Assembly (NCBI GenBank): GCA_049587975.1 | Contig: JBAVEY010000210.1 | Coordinates: 1 to 15,712 of the forward strand | DNA length: 15,712 nucleotides | Direction: 5' to 3' | Source: DASSJM01 sp049587975 | Lineage (GTDB): Bacteria; Actinomycetota; UBA4738; HRBIN12 | Part shown: positions 1-6,519 of the stretch, one piece after another | Numbering within the stretch: the first letter of the stretch is position 1 | Layout: each line of letters opens with the position of its first letter | Made by a program: the position numbers and the translations under genes | The notes under the pieces: model-generated | Told to the model about the DNA's origin: nothing | Database searches by the model: none | Seen by the model: the letters and a program-made list of their open reading frames with translations, nothing else

Positions 1-19
1 ACTCGGCGATGATGCCGGG

Positions 20-808
20 GTGCCGCTCGATCTGGACGCGTACCTGGAGCGGATCGGCTACCGCGGGCCGGTCGAGCCGACCCTGATGGTTCTCGACGAG
101 CTCCACCTCGGCCACGTGAGCTCCATCCCGTTCGAGAACCTCGACATCCTGCTCGGCCGGCCGATCCGGCTCGACATCGAGAGCCTGCAGGCCAAGCTCG
201 TCCGCGACCGGCGCGGCGGCTACTGCTTCGAGCACAACACGTTGTTCGCCGCCGCGCTCGAGGCGATCGGGTTCCAGATCACCCGGCTCGCGGCGCGCGT
301 CCGCCTGGGGGCTCCGGGCGTGACCGCTCGGGACCACATGGTGCTCCGGGTGGAGACCGCAAGCGGAGGACGACTCGCGGACGTCGGGTTCGGCGGAGGT
401 TCGCTCCTACGGTCGATGCCGATCGAGCCCGGTCCGCCGGTCGATCACTTCGGCTGGGCCTTCCGCCTGAGCGGGGAGGACGGCACGCTCGTGCTTCAGG
501 CCCGTTGGCCCGGCGAGTGGTCGGATCTGTACGCGTTCACGTCGGAGCCCCAGTACCCGGTCGACTACGAGGTCGCGAACCACTACACCTCGACCCACCC
601 GAGCTCGCCGTTCACCCGGACGCTCACGGCCCAGCTCTCCGCGCCGGAGCGGTCGCTGATCCTCCGCGACCGCACGCTGGTCGAACAGACGCCCACCGGC
701 GAGACCGCGACCCAGGTCGGCGATGACGAGTTGCTCTCGGTCCTGGCCGACCGGTTCATGCTCACGTTCCCCAAGGGGACGCGGTTCGAGCGAGCCGTCG
801 CCTCGTAG
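20..808 (+). CDS. nat: Arylamine N-acetyltransferase (NAT family)
   Basis: Cytosolic enzyme that moves an acetyl (or other acyl) group from acyl-CoA to the amine of arylamines or hydrazines through a cysteine acyl-enzyme. The cysteine-protease-like triad is visible: C69 in RRGGYCFEHN (residues 64-73), H106 in DHMVLRV and D121 in DVGFGGGS. The N-terminal PFENLDILLGRPI (residues 37-49) is also typical. At 262 residues it is close to the usual 270-280. The start is a GTG at 20, chosen because the family begins with a short helix (LDLDAYLERIGYRG); the frame stays open to the window edge, so a slightly longer protein is possible. Its stop lies 6 bases from the stop of the convergent response regulator, leaving no room for a terminator. 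The physiological substrate is not visible. Confidence 0.93.
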   Translation: MPLDLDAYLERIGYRGPVEPTLMVLDELHLGHVSSIPFENLDILLGRPIRLDIESLQAKLVRDRRGGYCFEHNTLFAAALEAIGFQITRLAARVRLGAPGVTARDHMVLRVETASGGRLADVGFGGGSLLRSMPIEPGPPVDHFGWAFRLSGEDGTLVLQARWPGEWSDLYAFTSEPQYPVDYEVANHYTSTHPSSPFTRTLTAQLSAPERSLILRDRTLVEQTPTGETATQVGDDELLSVLADRFMLTFPKGTRFERAVAS

Positions 809-814
809 CGGCGG

Positions 815-1474
815 TTACGGCTCCCGGTCCTCGCGATCGTCGAGGTAGCGGAGGACGGCGAGCACGCGCCGGTGCTCGGTCTCGGCGTGGGCGAGCCCGA
901 GCTTGGTGAAGATGCTGGAGATGTGCTTCTCGACGGCGCCTTCGGTGATGACCAGCCGCTGCGCGATGCCGGCGTTCGAGAGTCCCTCGGCCATGAGGGC
1001 CAGAACCTCGCGCTCGCGCGGCGTGAGCTCGTCGTGCGGGTGCCGGCGCGCGCGGGCGAGGAGCTGGGCCACGACCTCCGGGTCGAGCGCCGTCCCACCG
1101 TTCGCCACGCGGATCAGCGCGTCCAGGAACTCGCGGACGTCGGCGACGCGCTGCTTGAGCAGGTAGCCGACGCCGCTCGTGTCCCCCGAGAGCAGCTCGA
1201 TCGCGTAGCGCTCCTCGACGTACTGCGAGAGCACCAGGACCGGCGTGCCCGGCCACCGGGACCTGATCTCGGTCGCCCCGCGCAGGCCCTCGTCGGTGAA
1301 CGAGGGCGGCATCCGGACGTCGACGATGCACACGTCGGGCCGCTCTCGCTCCACGGCCTCGACGAGCGCGAGCGCGTCGCCCACCGATGCGACGACCTCG
1401 TGCCCGTCATCGGCGAGCAGGCTGGCGAGACCTTCGCGGAGCAGGACGGCGTCCTCCGCGATCACGACCCGCAC
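815..1474 (-). CDS. NarL/LuxR-family response regulator
   Basis: DNA-binding response regulator of a two-component system. The receiver domain (residues 1-120) has the acidic pair E7/D8, phosphoacceptor D52 in IVDVRMPP, the switch region LSQY (82-85) and conserved K107. A LuxR-type helix-turn-helix follows at about 149-205 (LTPREREVLALMAEG, then AVEKHISSIF). The length of 219 residues is normal. The start is GTG at 1474, inside the end of the upstream kinase gene (13-base overlap), with GGAG five bases upstream, so translation is probably coupled to the kinase. By family it should be activated by phosphoryl transfer from that kinase; its regulon cannot be read from here. It converges on the N-acetyltransferase gene. 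Confidence 0.95.
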   Translation of the reverse strand: MRVVIAEDAVLLREGLASLLADDGHEVVASVGDALALVEAVERERPDVCIVDVRMPPSFTDEGLRGATEIRSRWPGTPVLVLSQYVEERYAIELLSGDTSGVGYLLKQRVADVREFLDALIRVANGGTALDPEVVAQLLARARRHPHDELTPREREVLALMAEGLSNAGIAQRLVITEGAVEKHISSIFTKLGLAHAETEHRRVLAVLRYLDDREDREP

Positions 1475-2817
1475 GGAAACTCCGCCATCAGGACGGTGGG
1501 TCCGCCCGCGGGTGAAAGCACGTGGAGCTCACCGTCCAGGGCCTTCACACGGTCACGCAGACCCGCGAGCCCGGATCCCTCGGTGACGGTCGCGCCGCCC
1601 GTTCCGTCATCCTGCACCTGGACCGTGAGGCGGTCTCCGCTCCGGCGCACGGTCACGGTCGCCTTCGATGCCGCGGCGTGCTTGGTGACGTTGGCGAGGG
1701 CCTCGCTCACGACGAAGTAGGCGGCCGCCTCGACCGACGCCGGGGGGCGTTCGGCAACCTCGACGTGGACCTCGACCGGGACCGGCGAGCGCGCCGCGAG
1801 GGACGACAGCGCCGCGTCCAGTCCTCGGTCGGTGAGCACGGCCGGGTGGATCCCGCGGGCGAGGTCCCTCACCTCGGTGATCGCGCGCTTGGCCTCCTCG
1901 TGCGCCTCGTCGACGAGCTCCTTCGCACGCTCCGGATCCGAGTCGAGCTTCTCCTTCGCCCGCCCGAGATCCATCGCGAGCGACACGAGCCGCTGCTGCA
2001 CGCCGTCGTGCAGGTCCCGCTCGATGCGACGCCGGTCCTCGGCGGCCAGATCGACGGCCGCGGCCCGGGATTCGGTCAGCGACCGCACCCGAGCCGTCAC
2101 GTCAGTGCCGAGCATCCCGCGGACCAGGAACCGGTTCGCGGTAGCCAGTCCGCGGATGATCCACGGCGTGAGGAAGACGATCGCGACGCCGATGACGATG
2201 AGGGCCGCGTACTCGATCGGGGAGTCGATCACCCATCCGTAGCCGCCGACCAGCTGCAGGTGCGGCTGAGCGTCGAGCGTGACCTTGACCCACGAGTCGA
2301 ACAGGTGCACCGGTTGCGGGAGCGCCCACGCGTAGACCGGGAGGAACACCAGCGAGAGCCCGAGCACCCAGAAGGTGAACGCCACCGTGAACGTGAAGAT
2401 GCCGATGGGCAGCATCAGGAGGTGGTAGACGATCTCGGTCCACGTCGCCGGATCGGTCAGGCGCGACACGGGCACGCGCCACCAGCGGTCGCTGGGCGGG
2501 TCGGTCCGGTATGGCCGGGGGACGTCGACGTCGAGCAGGAGCTTCGCCCTCCCTCGCTCGAACCAGCCCATCGCCCGCGAGACGTACAGCATCGCGATCA
2601 GGATCGGGATCCCCACCAGGGTGATCAGCAGGCCGAACCCGAGCGCGAACCCGGTCACCACGATCGTGAACGTCGCGATGCCGATCGGCAGGTTGAGGAG
2701 CAGGTGGAACGTCTCCCGCCACGTCCGGAGCTCGAACGGCGCACGCAGGGCGCGGGTCACCGGGTTCGGGGTCCGGATGGGAGCGGGAGGGGCGGGGAGC
2801 GTCATGTGGGTGTCCAT
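1462..2817 (-). CDS. Sensor histidine kinase with duplicated membrane sensor domain (HisKA_3)
   Basis: Membrane histidine kinase, 451 residues, expected to phosphorylate the regulator encoded immediately downstream. The N-terminal half holds two related membrane repeats, about 30-95 and 122-225, each starting with a Trp-Thr/Arg-Glu-His-Leu-Leu-Leu-Pro-Ile-Gly pattern (RETFHLLLNLPIGIATFT and TEIVYHLLMLPIGIFTFT), as in the putative sensor domain of actinobacterial NarL-type kinases. A HisKA_3 dimerization region follows, with phosphoacceptor H270 in IERDLHDGVQQR. The ATPase has N-box SEALANVTKHA (371-381), DDGTGG (403-408) and GSGLAGL (415-421). ATG at 2817 is preferred because a -10/-35 pair places +1 on its A; ATG at 2805 is the alternative. 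There is almost no extracytoplasmic loop, so the signal is probably membrane or envelope state (inference, as in LiaS/DesK-type kinases). Confidence 0.94.
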   Translation of the reverse strand: MDTHMTLPAPPAPIRTPNPVTRALRAPFELRTWRETFHLLLNLPIGIATFTIVVTGFALGFGLLITLVGIPILIAMLYVSRAMGWFERGRAKLLLDVDVPRPYRTDPPSDRWWRVPVSRLTDPATWTEIVYHLLMLPIGIFTFTVAFTFWVLGLSLVFLPVYAWALPQPVHLFDSWVKVTLDAQPHLQLVGGYGWVIDSPIEYAALIVIGVAIVFLTPWIIRGLATANRFLVRGMLGTDVTARVRSLTESRAAAVDLAAEDRRRIERDLHDGVQQRLVSLAMDLGRAKEKLDSDPERAKELVDEAHEEAKRAITEVRDLARGIHPAVLTDRGLDAALSSLAARSPVPVEVHVEVAERPPASVEAAAYFVVSEALANVTKHAAASKATVTVRRSGDRLTVQVQDDGTGGATVTEGSGLAGLRDRVKALDGELHVLSPAGGPTVLMAEFPCGS

Positions 2818-2852
2818 GTCTGCAGGCTAGGCCGGGCACGACGGTGCTCCAA
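2818..2852 (-). promoter_or_regulatory. Probable leaderless promoter of the kinase/regulator operon
   Basis: On the minus strand, TTGGAG (2847-2852) and TAGCCT (2824-2829) are separated by exactly 17 bases, and six bases separate the -10 element from the ATG at 2817, placing +1 on the A of the start codon. No Shine-Dalgarno sequence lies upstream of that ATG, which agrees with a leaderless mRNA. A second TAGCGT element at 2908-2913 has only a poor -35. Confidence 0.6.
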
Positions 2853-2933
2853 TCCTGCCACCGGGCCTCTTGATGGTGGGGTTCTCCCCCGGTCCCGACT
2901 CGGGGTGACGCTACCCTCGAGTGGCCACGTCGC

Positions 2934-3638
2934 TCACGCGGCCAGGCGGGCGTCCGGCGTGCGTTCGGCTCGCTCCCGGATCCCGCGCAGCATCGTGCGC
3001 TGCATCACCGTGTCGCCGGCCCCGAAGACGAGCCTGGCGGCGAGGCCGGCCCACTCGGGTGCGAACCGCACCCGCGTGCGCGCGAGGATCCTCGTCGAAC
3101 GCTGAGGGCTCGGGACCAGCACGAACGCCCACGAGCAGTCGATCCATCTCGACCCCGGATCGGCCGGGTCGAGCTCGCGACCGGTGAAGGGGTCGCGCAG
3201 CGAGTGCAGGACGACGGCGTTCCCGGGCTCGATCGCGCGGACGCGCCACGCGCCCTTGCTCTCGTCGCACCCCGGGCCGTCGAGCCAGACGTCCCCGACC
3301 TTGAGCCGTTGCAGATGGGGCTGGATCACGCCGAGGTCGCGCAGGTGCTGGGGGTCGAACGGCGAGAGGCAGTAGTAGCCGGCGCGTCCGTACCCCATCT
3401 GCACCACCCACGGCCAGACGTCCATCGTACGAGCCGCGATCGTCTCGGCCCGGGTGGCCTCCCACATGGGTTCGTGCACGATCTCGTCGCCGGGTAGCGG
3501 ACGGCGCTCCTCCTGCGACGTCGCACCGCTCGCGAGCAGCGACGGGTGGAGCACGCCGTAGACCGTGTCGAGCCCGTACTCGAGCGGCGCGCCGACCGAA
3601 CTCGTACCGATCGCCTGTCCGATCCGTTGACGAAGCAT
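2934..3638 (-). CDS. SRPBCC-fold (polyketide cyclase/START-like) protein
   Basis: Predicted 234-residue cytosolic protein of the SRPBCC ligand-binding fold. The family signature is at residues 67-90: IAARTMDVWPWVVQMGYG followed by RAGYY, where the usual ...WLAQMGQGRAGWYSYD pattern is recognisable. KVGDVWLDGP (113-122) and ARTRVRFAP (186-194) fit the later strands. The frame is open up to 3755, but the start is set at ATG 3638 because GGGAGG (3646-3651) sits seven bases upstream and the extra 39 residues are Pro/Arg-rich shadow sequence. Ligand and role are unknown; proteins of this group are usually annotated only by fold. The 125 bases in front of the gene hold no other gene. It stands between the decay zone and the kinase operon on the same strand. 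Confidence 0.75.
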   Translation of the reverse strand: MLRQRIGQAIGTSSVGAPLEYGLDTVYGVLHPSLLASGATSQEERRPLPGDEIVHEPMWEATRAETIAARTMDVWPWVVQMGYGRAGYYCLSPFDPQHLRDLGVIQPHLQRLKVGDVWLDGPGCDESKGAWRVRAIEPGNAVVLHSLRDPFTGRELDPADPGSRWIDCSWAFVLVPSPQRSTRILARTRVRFAPEWAGLAARLVFGAGDTVMQRTMLRGIRERAERTPDARLAA

Positions 3639-3645
3639 GTCGTTG

Positions 3646-3651
3646 CCTCCC
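3646..3651 (-). promoter_or_regulatory. Ribosome binding site deciding the SRPBCC start
   Basis: GGGAGG on the minus strand with a 7-base spacer to ATG 3638. It decides against the longer open frame that begins at 3755. Confidence 0.75.
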
Positions 3652-3763
3652 TGACCGATCCGCCGGCCATCTCCAGTCGACCAGGGAGCGGCGGGAGCGC
3701 CGGGGGGCGAAGGGCCATGGGTCTGCGGGCCGGGCGGACGGCGCGCCCGCGTCACTGGGTCCC

Positions 3764-4132
3764 CTAGGTCGCGAGCTTCAGGAGGAGGAACGTGGCCTCA
3801 TCGGGGCCGTCCTCGTCCGAGACCCTGAACCCGCACTTCTCGAGCACCCGGATCGAGGCGTGGTTGTGCTCCGCGACCCCCGCGTAGAGCGGGCGAGCGC
3901 GCACCTCATCGAGGAAGGCCGAGGCGAATACGAGGACGTTGCCCGCCACCTGCCCGTCGAGCTCGATCGTCCGCACGACGACCGAGGGGTCCCGCAGGAT
4001 CGCCCGACAATGCGTCATGAACGCGTCGCGATCTCGGGGCGCGAACGCGGCCATCCGGCTGGCCTCCGGGTCCCTCTGGTCGTCGAAGAAGATCGGGAGG
4101 TCGTCCTCGGCCACGTCGCGCAGACGCACCAC
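3764..4132 (-). pseudogene. GNAT acetyltransferase lacking its acetyl-CoA loop (internal in-frame deletion)
   Basis: The N-terminal part (VRLRDVAEDDLPIFFDDQRD, then PEASRMAAF and RDRDAFMTH) and the C-terminal part (FLDEVRARPLYAGVAEHN, then ASIRVLEKCGF) match a well-known GNAT family in which the second residue set closes the domain. Between them intact members carry a strand plus the Q/R-x-x-G-x-G/A acetyl-CoA pyrophosphate loop (typically ...GYWIGREYWGRGIAT...). Here GNVLVF (65-70) runs directly into ASAFLDEV, so about 25-30 residues are missing without loss of frame, at about 3920-3930. The product would be 122 residues instead of about 150. The start is uncertain: GTG 4132 (or 4129) fits the family, with no clear ribosome binding site, and the frame stays open upstream to 4390. 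Most likely a recently inactivated gene; a non-catalytic remnant protein cannot be excluded. Confidence 0.75.
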
Positions 4133-4179
4133 GCCGGTCGGGACGTGAGACGGACGGTCCGCGGGAACCTCGCGCGCGC

Positions 4180-4347
4180 CTACGTCGGCCCTCCCTGATA
4201 GCCGAGCAGCGCCCCTAGCTTCCTGCCCTTCGACGTCGCGGAGACCACGCCGTCGTGGATCATCAGGGGGGAACCGAGCAGTGTGCGGTGATCGGCATGG
4301 CGAACATCCTGCTCGCACGCACGGGTTCCGACAAGATCGGGACATCC
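4180..4347 (-). pseudogene. Orphan coding fragment, possibly a PQQ-type beta-propeller repeat
   Basis: An open stretch of 55 codons between a TGA (4348-4350) and a TAG (4180-4182) on the minus strand reads as protein-like sequence: RTLLGSPLMIHDGVV, then SATSKGRKLGALLGY. The pattern G-S-P-x-x-x-x-D-G-V-V-x-x-x-S-x-G-x-x-L-x-A-L resembles one blade of a PQQ/BamB-like beta-propeller. The resemblance is seen by eye only. There is no convincing start codon or ribosome binding site (an internal ATG gives 27 residues), and it overlaps the open frame upstream of the GNAT gene. Read as the 3' end of a lost gene. Confidence 0.3.
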
Positions 4348-4361
4348 TCACTCCCCGTTCA

Positions 4362-4530
4362 CACCCAGAAGGCTGGCACGACAACTTCATGGCCGCCGAC
4401 GATCAGGTCCGCATCAGGCCAACTACCAGGGCAGCTACGAGCGTCCCGTGCCGATCGAGCGCGCCTGGACCCGGCCAACCTGTTCCACCTGAACCAGAAC
4501 ATCTCTCCGCGGCGTTATCGCGGACGATAG
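4362..4530 (+). pseudogene. C-terminal remnant of a berberine-bridge-type FAD-linked oxidase, two frameshifts
   Basis: Three consecutive frames add up to the BBE C-terminal domain of FAD-linked (PCMH-type) oxidases. Frame one, 4362-4418: HPEGWHDNFMAADDQVRIR. Frame two, 4418-4468: ANYQGSYERPVPIERAW. Frame three, 4468-4530: DPANLFHLNQNI, ending at TAG 4528-4530. Intact members read ...NY..L..IK..YDPANLFRLNQNI.... Each junction is repaired by restoring a single G (after AGG at 4418 and after TGG at 4468). The FAD domain that should precede it is absent; sequence before 4362 shows no match in any frame. It is therefore a 5'-truncated, frameshifted relic, about 56 residues of an original protein of about 450-500. 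Confidence 0.75.
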
Positions 4531-4591
4531 GGACCTCCGGCCCTACGCCCGCGGTGGTTCCCGGCTAGCGTGGCATCTGGGGAGTTCGACG

Positions 4592-5275
4592 ATGTCGCGC
4601 CCTACGAGGTCCACGGTTCTGGCCCTGGTGGCGGCGGGGATGCTTGTTGCGGTCAGTTGCGGTCAGGTGGCGAACCGCGAGCACGGGCCGGAGAGGTCCC
4701 CGAGCACTGCTCCGGGGATCGCGCCGATGCCCGGGATCGTGGAGCTGCGTCCCGATGGGCTGGCCGACTTCGCGTTCGGTCGCCCGATGGTCGAGGTCCT
4801 GCCCGGGCTCGTCGGTCTCCTCGGGGAGCCGCGGGAGGACATCCGGATGCACGGTGACATCCCGTTCGGCTACGGCGGCATGGAAACCACCGCTCGTGTC
4901 GTGACCTTCGGTGGCCTCGAAGTGGTGTTCCACGATTGGAGCGGGTACTTCCGTGAAGACGGTGTCATGCACCTCGTCGCCTGGGGCGCCGAGGGACGCT
5001 GGACGTCGGCGGGGGTGGTGCTCGCGACCCCCGAGGGGATCTCCGTCGGGGACGGTGTCGCCGAGCTGCGAACGGCCTTCGGCCCCGCGCTGCACCTGCC
5101 CGACGTGGACCTGCCGGGGTGCGCCGGTCCCCCCTGGTACTTCGCGGTCGAGCCTGGCGAGCCGTGGGGCTTGATCGGGAGCCTGGACGCGCCGCCCTCC
5201 GGCCCGGGTGCGGCGGTCACGCGCTTGTCGGCGGGTGCGCAGCGGGAGGGGTGGATGCCGTGCTGGCAGCCCTGA
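4592..5275 (+). CDS. Predicted lipoprotein of unknown function
   Basis: 227 residues. A lipoprotein signal peptide is visible: positively charged start (R3, R6), hydrophobic core 8-21 and lipobox AVSC with C23, followed by a polar Pro/Ser-rich linker (24-46). The mature domain (about 47-227) contains GISVGDGVAELRTAFG (149-164), a pattern found in many uncharacterised actinobacterial exported proteins, and two late cysteines, C177 and C224, that could form a disulfide. ATG 4592 has GGGGAG (4579-4584) seven bases upstream. I do not recognise an enzyme or binding motif. It lies on the same strand as the PCYCGC cassette, 215 bases upstream of it, with a hairpin in between, so it is probably a separate transcript. 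Confidence 0.8.
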   Translation: MSRPTRSTVLALVAAGMLVAVSCGQVANREHGPERSPSTAPGIAPMPGIVELRPDGLADFAFGRPMVEVLPGLVGLLGEPREDIRMHGDIPFGYGGMETTARVVTFGGLEVVFHDWSGYFREDGVMHLVAWGAEGRWTSAGVVLATPEGISVGDGVAELRTAFGPALHLPDVDLPGCAGPPWYFAVEPGEPWGLIGSLDAPPSGPGAAVTRLSAGAQREGWMPCWQP

Positions 5276-5322
5276 GCGAGACCTTCCCGTGATTTGACGT
5301 CCAGGCGGATCCGCACCAGCGG

Positions 5323-5340
5323 CGGCGGGATCTTCCGCCG
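5323..5340 (+). terminator. Possible factor-independent terminator hairpin after the lipoprotein gene
   Basis: CGGCGGG (5323-5329) pairs with TCCGCCG (5334-5340), one pair being G-U, around a 4-base loop: a 7-pair GC stem 47 bases past the stop at 5275. There is no T-run after it, as is common in high-GC actinobacteria, so this is tentative. Confidence 0.35.
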
Positions 5341-5413
5341 GAGGGCTCGAAGGTCCCACCCGGCAGGGGTCGTTCGACCGTACGCGCCTCTCCGGCCCCA
5401 ACCGAGACTCCTT

Positions 5414-5440
5414 GGGTAACCCCGAACGATGGGTAGGCCC
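5414..5440. promoter_or_regulatory. Possible operator: palindrome plus repeated GGGTA motif
   Basis: GGGTAACCC (5414-5422) is a palindrome around one central base, and a second GGGTA followed by GGCCC begins at 5431, seventeen bases after the first, upstream of the PCYCGC cassette. The spacing would suit a regulator binding a promoter region, but the motif is short and no -10/-35 pair is convincing here. Confidence 0.2.
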
Positions 5441-5490
5441 GTACGGAAGAGTCAGAGCTGGAACGAGGGGCGCCACCGAACCGTGCCCCG

Positions 5491-5889
5491 ATGTGGATCG
5501 CGATCGCGGTCGTCTCCGTGATGGTCCTCGGGGGCGTCGGGGTGGGCGGTGCCGTGATGGTGATGTCGCCGCACCGCACCGGCCAGCCGGTCATGGCTGC
5601 GTCGATGCTCGATCTGGACACCGTGTCCGCCCAAGTCGCCGGGCACTACCACTTCGCCGCTGCTCACCGCTCGATGTACGAGACCGTGCCCTGCTTCTGC
5701 GGCTGCGACGCGATGCTCGGCCACCGCTCGTTGCTCGATTGCTTCGTGCGAGCCGACGCGGCGGGATGGGACGCGCATGCGTCGGGCTGCGCGGTCTGCA
5801 TCGAGGAATCGCAGATGGTCCGACGGATGCTCGACAGGGGCGTCTCGCCGGAGTCGATACCCGGCGTGGTCATCGACCGCTTCGGATGA
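5491..5889 (+). CDS. PCYCGC-motif exported cysteine-rich protein
   Basis: 132 residues. A hydrophobic segment at 2-25 forms a signal peptide or membrane anchor without a lipobox. The exported part carries PCFCGC at 67-72 (C68, C70, C72), then H79 and C84 (HRSLLDCFV), then C100 and C103 in GCAVC. This is the PCYCGC family (Pfam PF13798 type), small exported proteins of Gram-positive and related bacteria, with the Tyr replaced by Phe. Six closely placed cysteines and histidines suggest metal binding or disulfide chemistry (inference). ATG 5491 is the only ATG giving an N-terminal anchor, but no good ribosome binding site precedes it; a CTG at 5458 with an AG-rich stretch upstream is a possible alternative. 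It is followed 28 bases later by the Ig-like partner gene. Confidence 0.85.
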   Translation: MWIAIAVVSVMVLGGVGVGGAVMVMSPHRTGQPVMAASMLDLDTVSAQVAGHYHFAAAHRSMYETVPCFCGCDAMLGHRSLLDCFVRADAAGWDAHASGCAVCIEESQMVRRMLDRGVSPESIPGVVIDRFG

Positions 5890-5905
5890 CCGAGCGACCG
5901 AAGAC

Positions 5906-5911
5906 AAGGAG
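5906..5911 (+). promoter_or_regulatory. Ribosome binding site deciding the start of the Ig-like gene
   Basis: AAGGAG with a 6-base spacer to ATG 5918. It excludes the longer open frame from 5777, which overlaps the PCYCGC gene. Confidence 0.8.
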
Positions 5912-5917
5912 CCAAGG

Positions 5918-6514
5918 ATGACCAGCGCCAGACGTGCCAAGGAGCGAGCCCGCGCGCGGAAGGCGGCTGCGCATCGCCGACCCACGCTCGCGATCGGGCT
6001 CGGGATCGTCGCCGTGGTCGGGCTGGTGGCGTTCGTGACGGCGTCGGCGCTCGGCGGCTCGTCCGCACCGGAAGGTGCGGTACGGACCGGGGCGTTCGTC
6101 AAGACCGGCTCGATGAACGAGATGGGCATGCCGGTCATCGAGACGCCCGGGGGCGCCTCGGGGGTCGCTCGCGCCGCCGGTGCCGAGGTCGACGGCGCGA
6201 CGTGGCAGATGGGCAACGTCCCGCTGCTCGTCGCCGTGCGACCCTCGTGGACGATCGTGAACAGGTCGTCGATGCCCCTGATGCTGGGTGAGCCGCATCC
6301 GGAGGTGCGTGAGGGATGCTGCCCCGGACCGTTCACGCTCGGGACGCATCGTCTGGCGCCCGGCGCCTCGACGCTGCTCACGTTCGAGCTCTCGATGCAC
6401 CCGGGGATGGACGGCTGGCACGACATCTTCGTGCACGTCCCCGTCCGGTCCTCGAACGCCGATCGCGTCCTTTCGCTCCGCGTGACGGGGGACTTCCGCG
6501 GTTCGCTGTCCTGA
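5918..6514 (+). CDS. Membrane-anchored Ig-like (DUF1573-like) protein with GCCPGP motif
   Basis: 198 residues. An Arg/Lys-rich cytoplasmic tail (1-22) is followed by one membrane segment (about 23-45) and an exported domain. That domain has the order of a DUF1573-type Ig-like fold: WQMGNVPLLVAV, then WTIVNRSSMPLML (111-123), the double-cysteine motif GCCPGP (C134, C135), LAPGAS (146-151) and FELSMHPGMDGWHDIFVHV (156-174). The Met/His-rich stretches MNEMGMP (66-72) and SMHPGMDGWH (159-168) are the sort of residues that bind copper in exported proteins (inference). It follows the PCYCGC gene by 28 bases with a strong ribosome binding site, so the two very probably form an operon and may act together at the outer face of the membrane. 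Exact function unknown; the fold assignment is by pattern only. Confidence 0.75.
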   Translation: MTSARRAKERARARKAAAHRRPTLAIGLGIVAVVGLVAFVTASALGGSSAPEGAVRTGAFVKTGSMNEMGMPVIETPGGASGVARAAGAEVDGATWQMGNVPLLVAVRPSWTIVNRSSMPLMLGEPHPEVREGCCPGPFTLGTHRLAPGASTLLTFELSMHPGMDGWHDIFVHVPVRSSNADRVLSLRVTGDFRGSLS

Positions 6515-6519
6515 GGGTC

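Larger units (their letters stand above)
4133..4591. other. Stretch of 459 bases without an intact gene: decay zone
   Basis: Holds the orphan minus-strand fragment (4180-4347) and the BBE oxidase relic (4362-4530), described separately. The rest is the non-coding approach to the lipoprotein gene, with TAGCGT at 4566-4571 as a possible -10 element but no recognisable -35. No inverted repeats, transposase remnants or tRNA were seen that would explain how the fragments arrived. Confidence 0.6.

Noticed and set aside
1522..3105. Open frame of 527 codons on the plus strand
   Set aside because: Antisense shadow of the histidine kinase gene, rich in Arg/Asp/His/Val without any motif.
4133..4390. 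N-terminal extension of the GNAT frame
   Set aside because: No GNAT similarity before VRLRDVAED and no ribosome binding site; it overlaps the orphan fragment in another frame.
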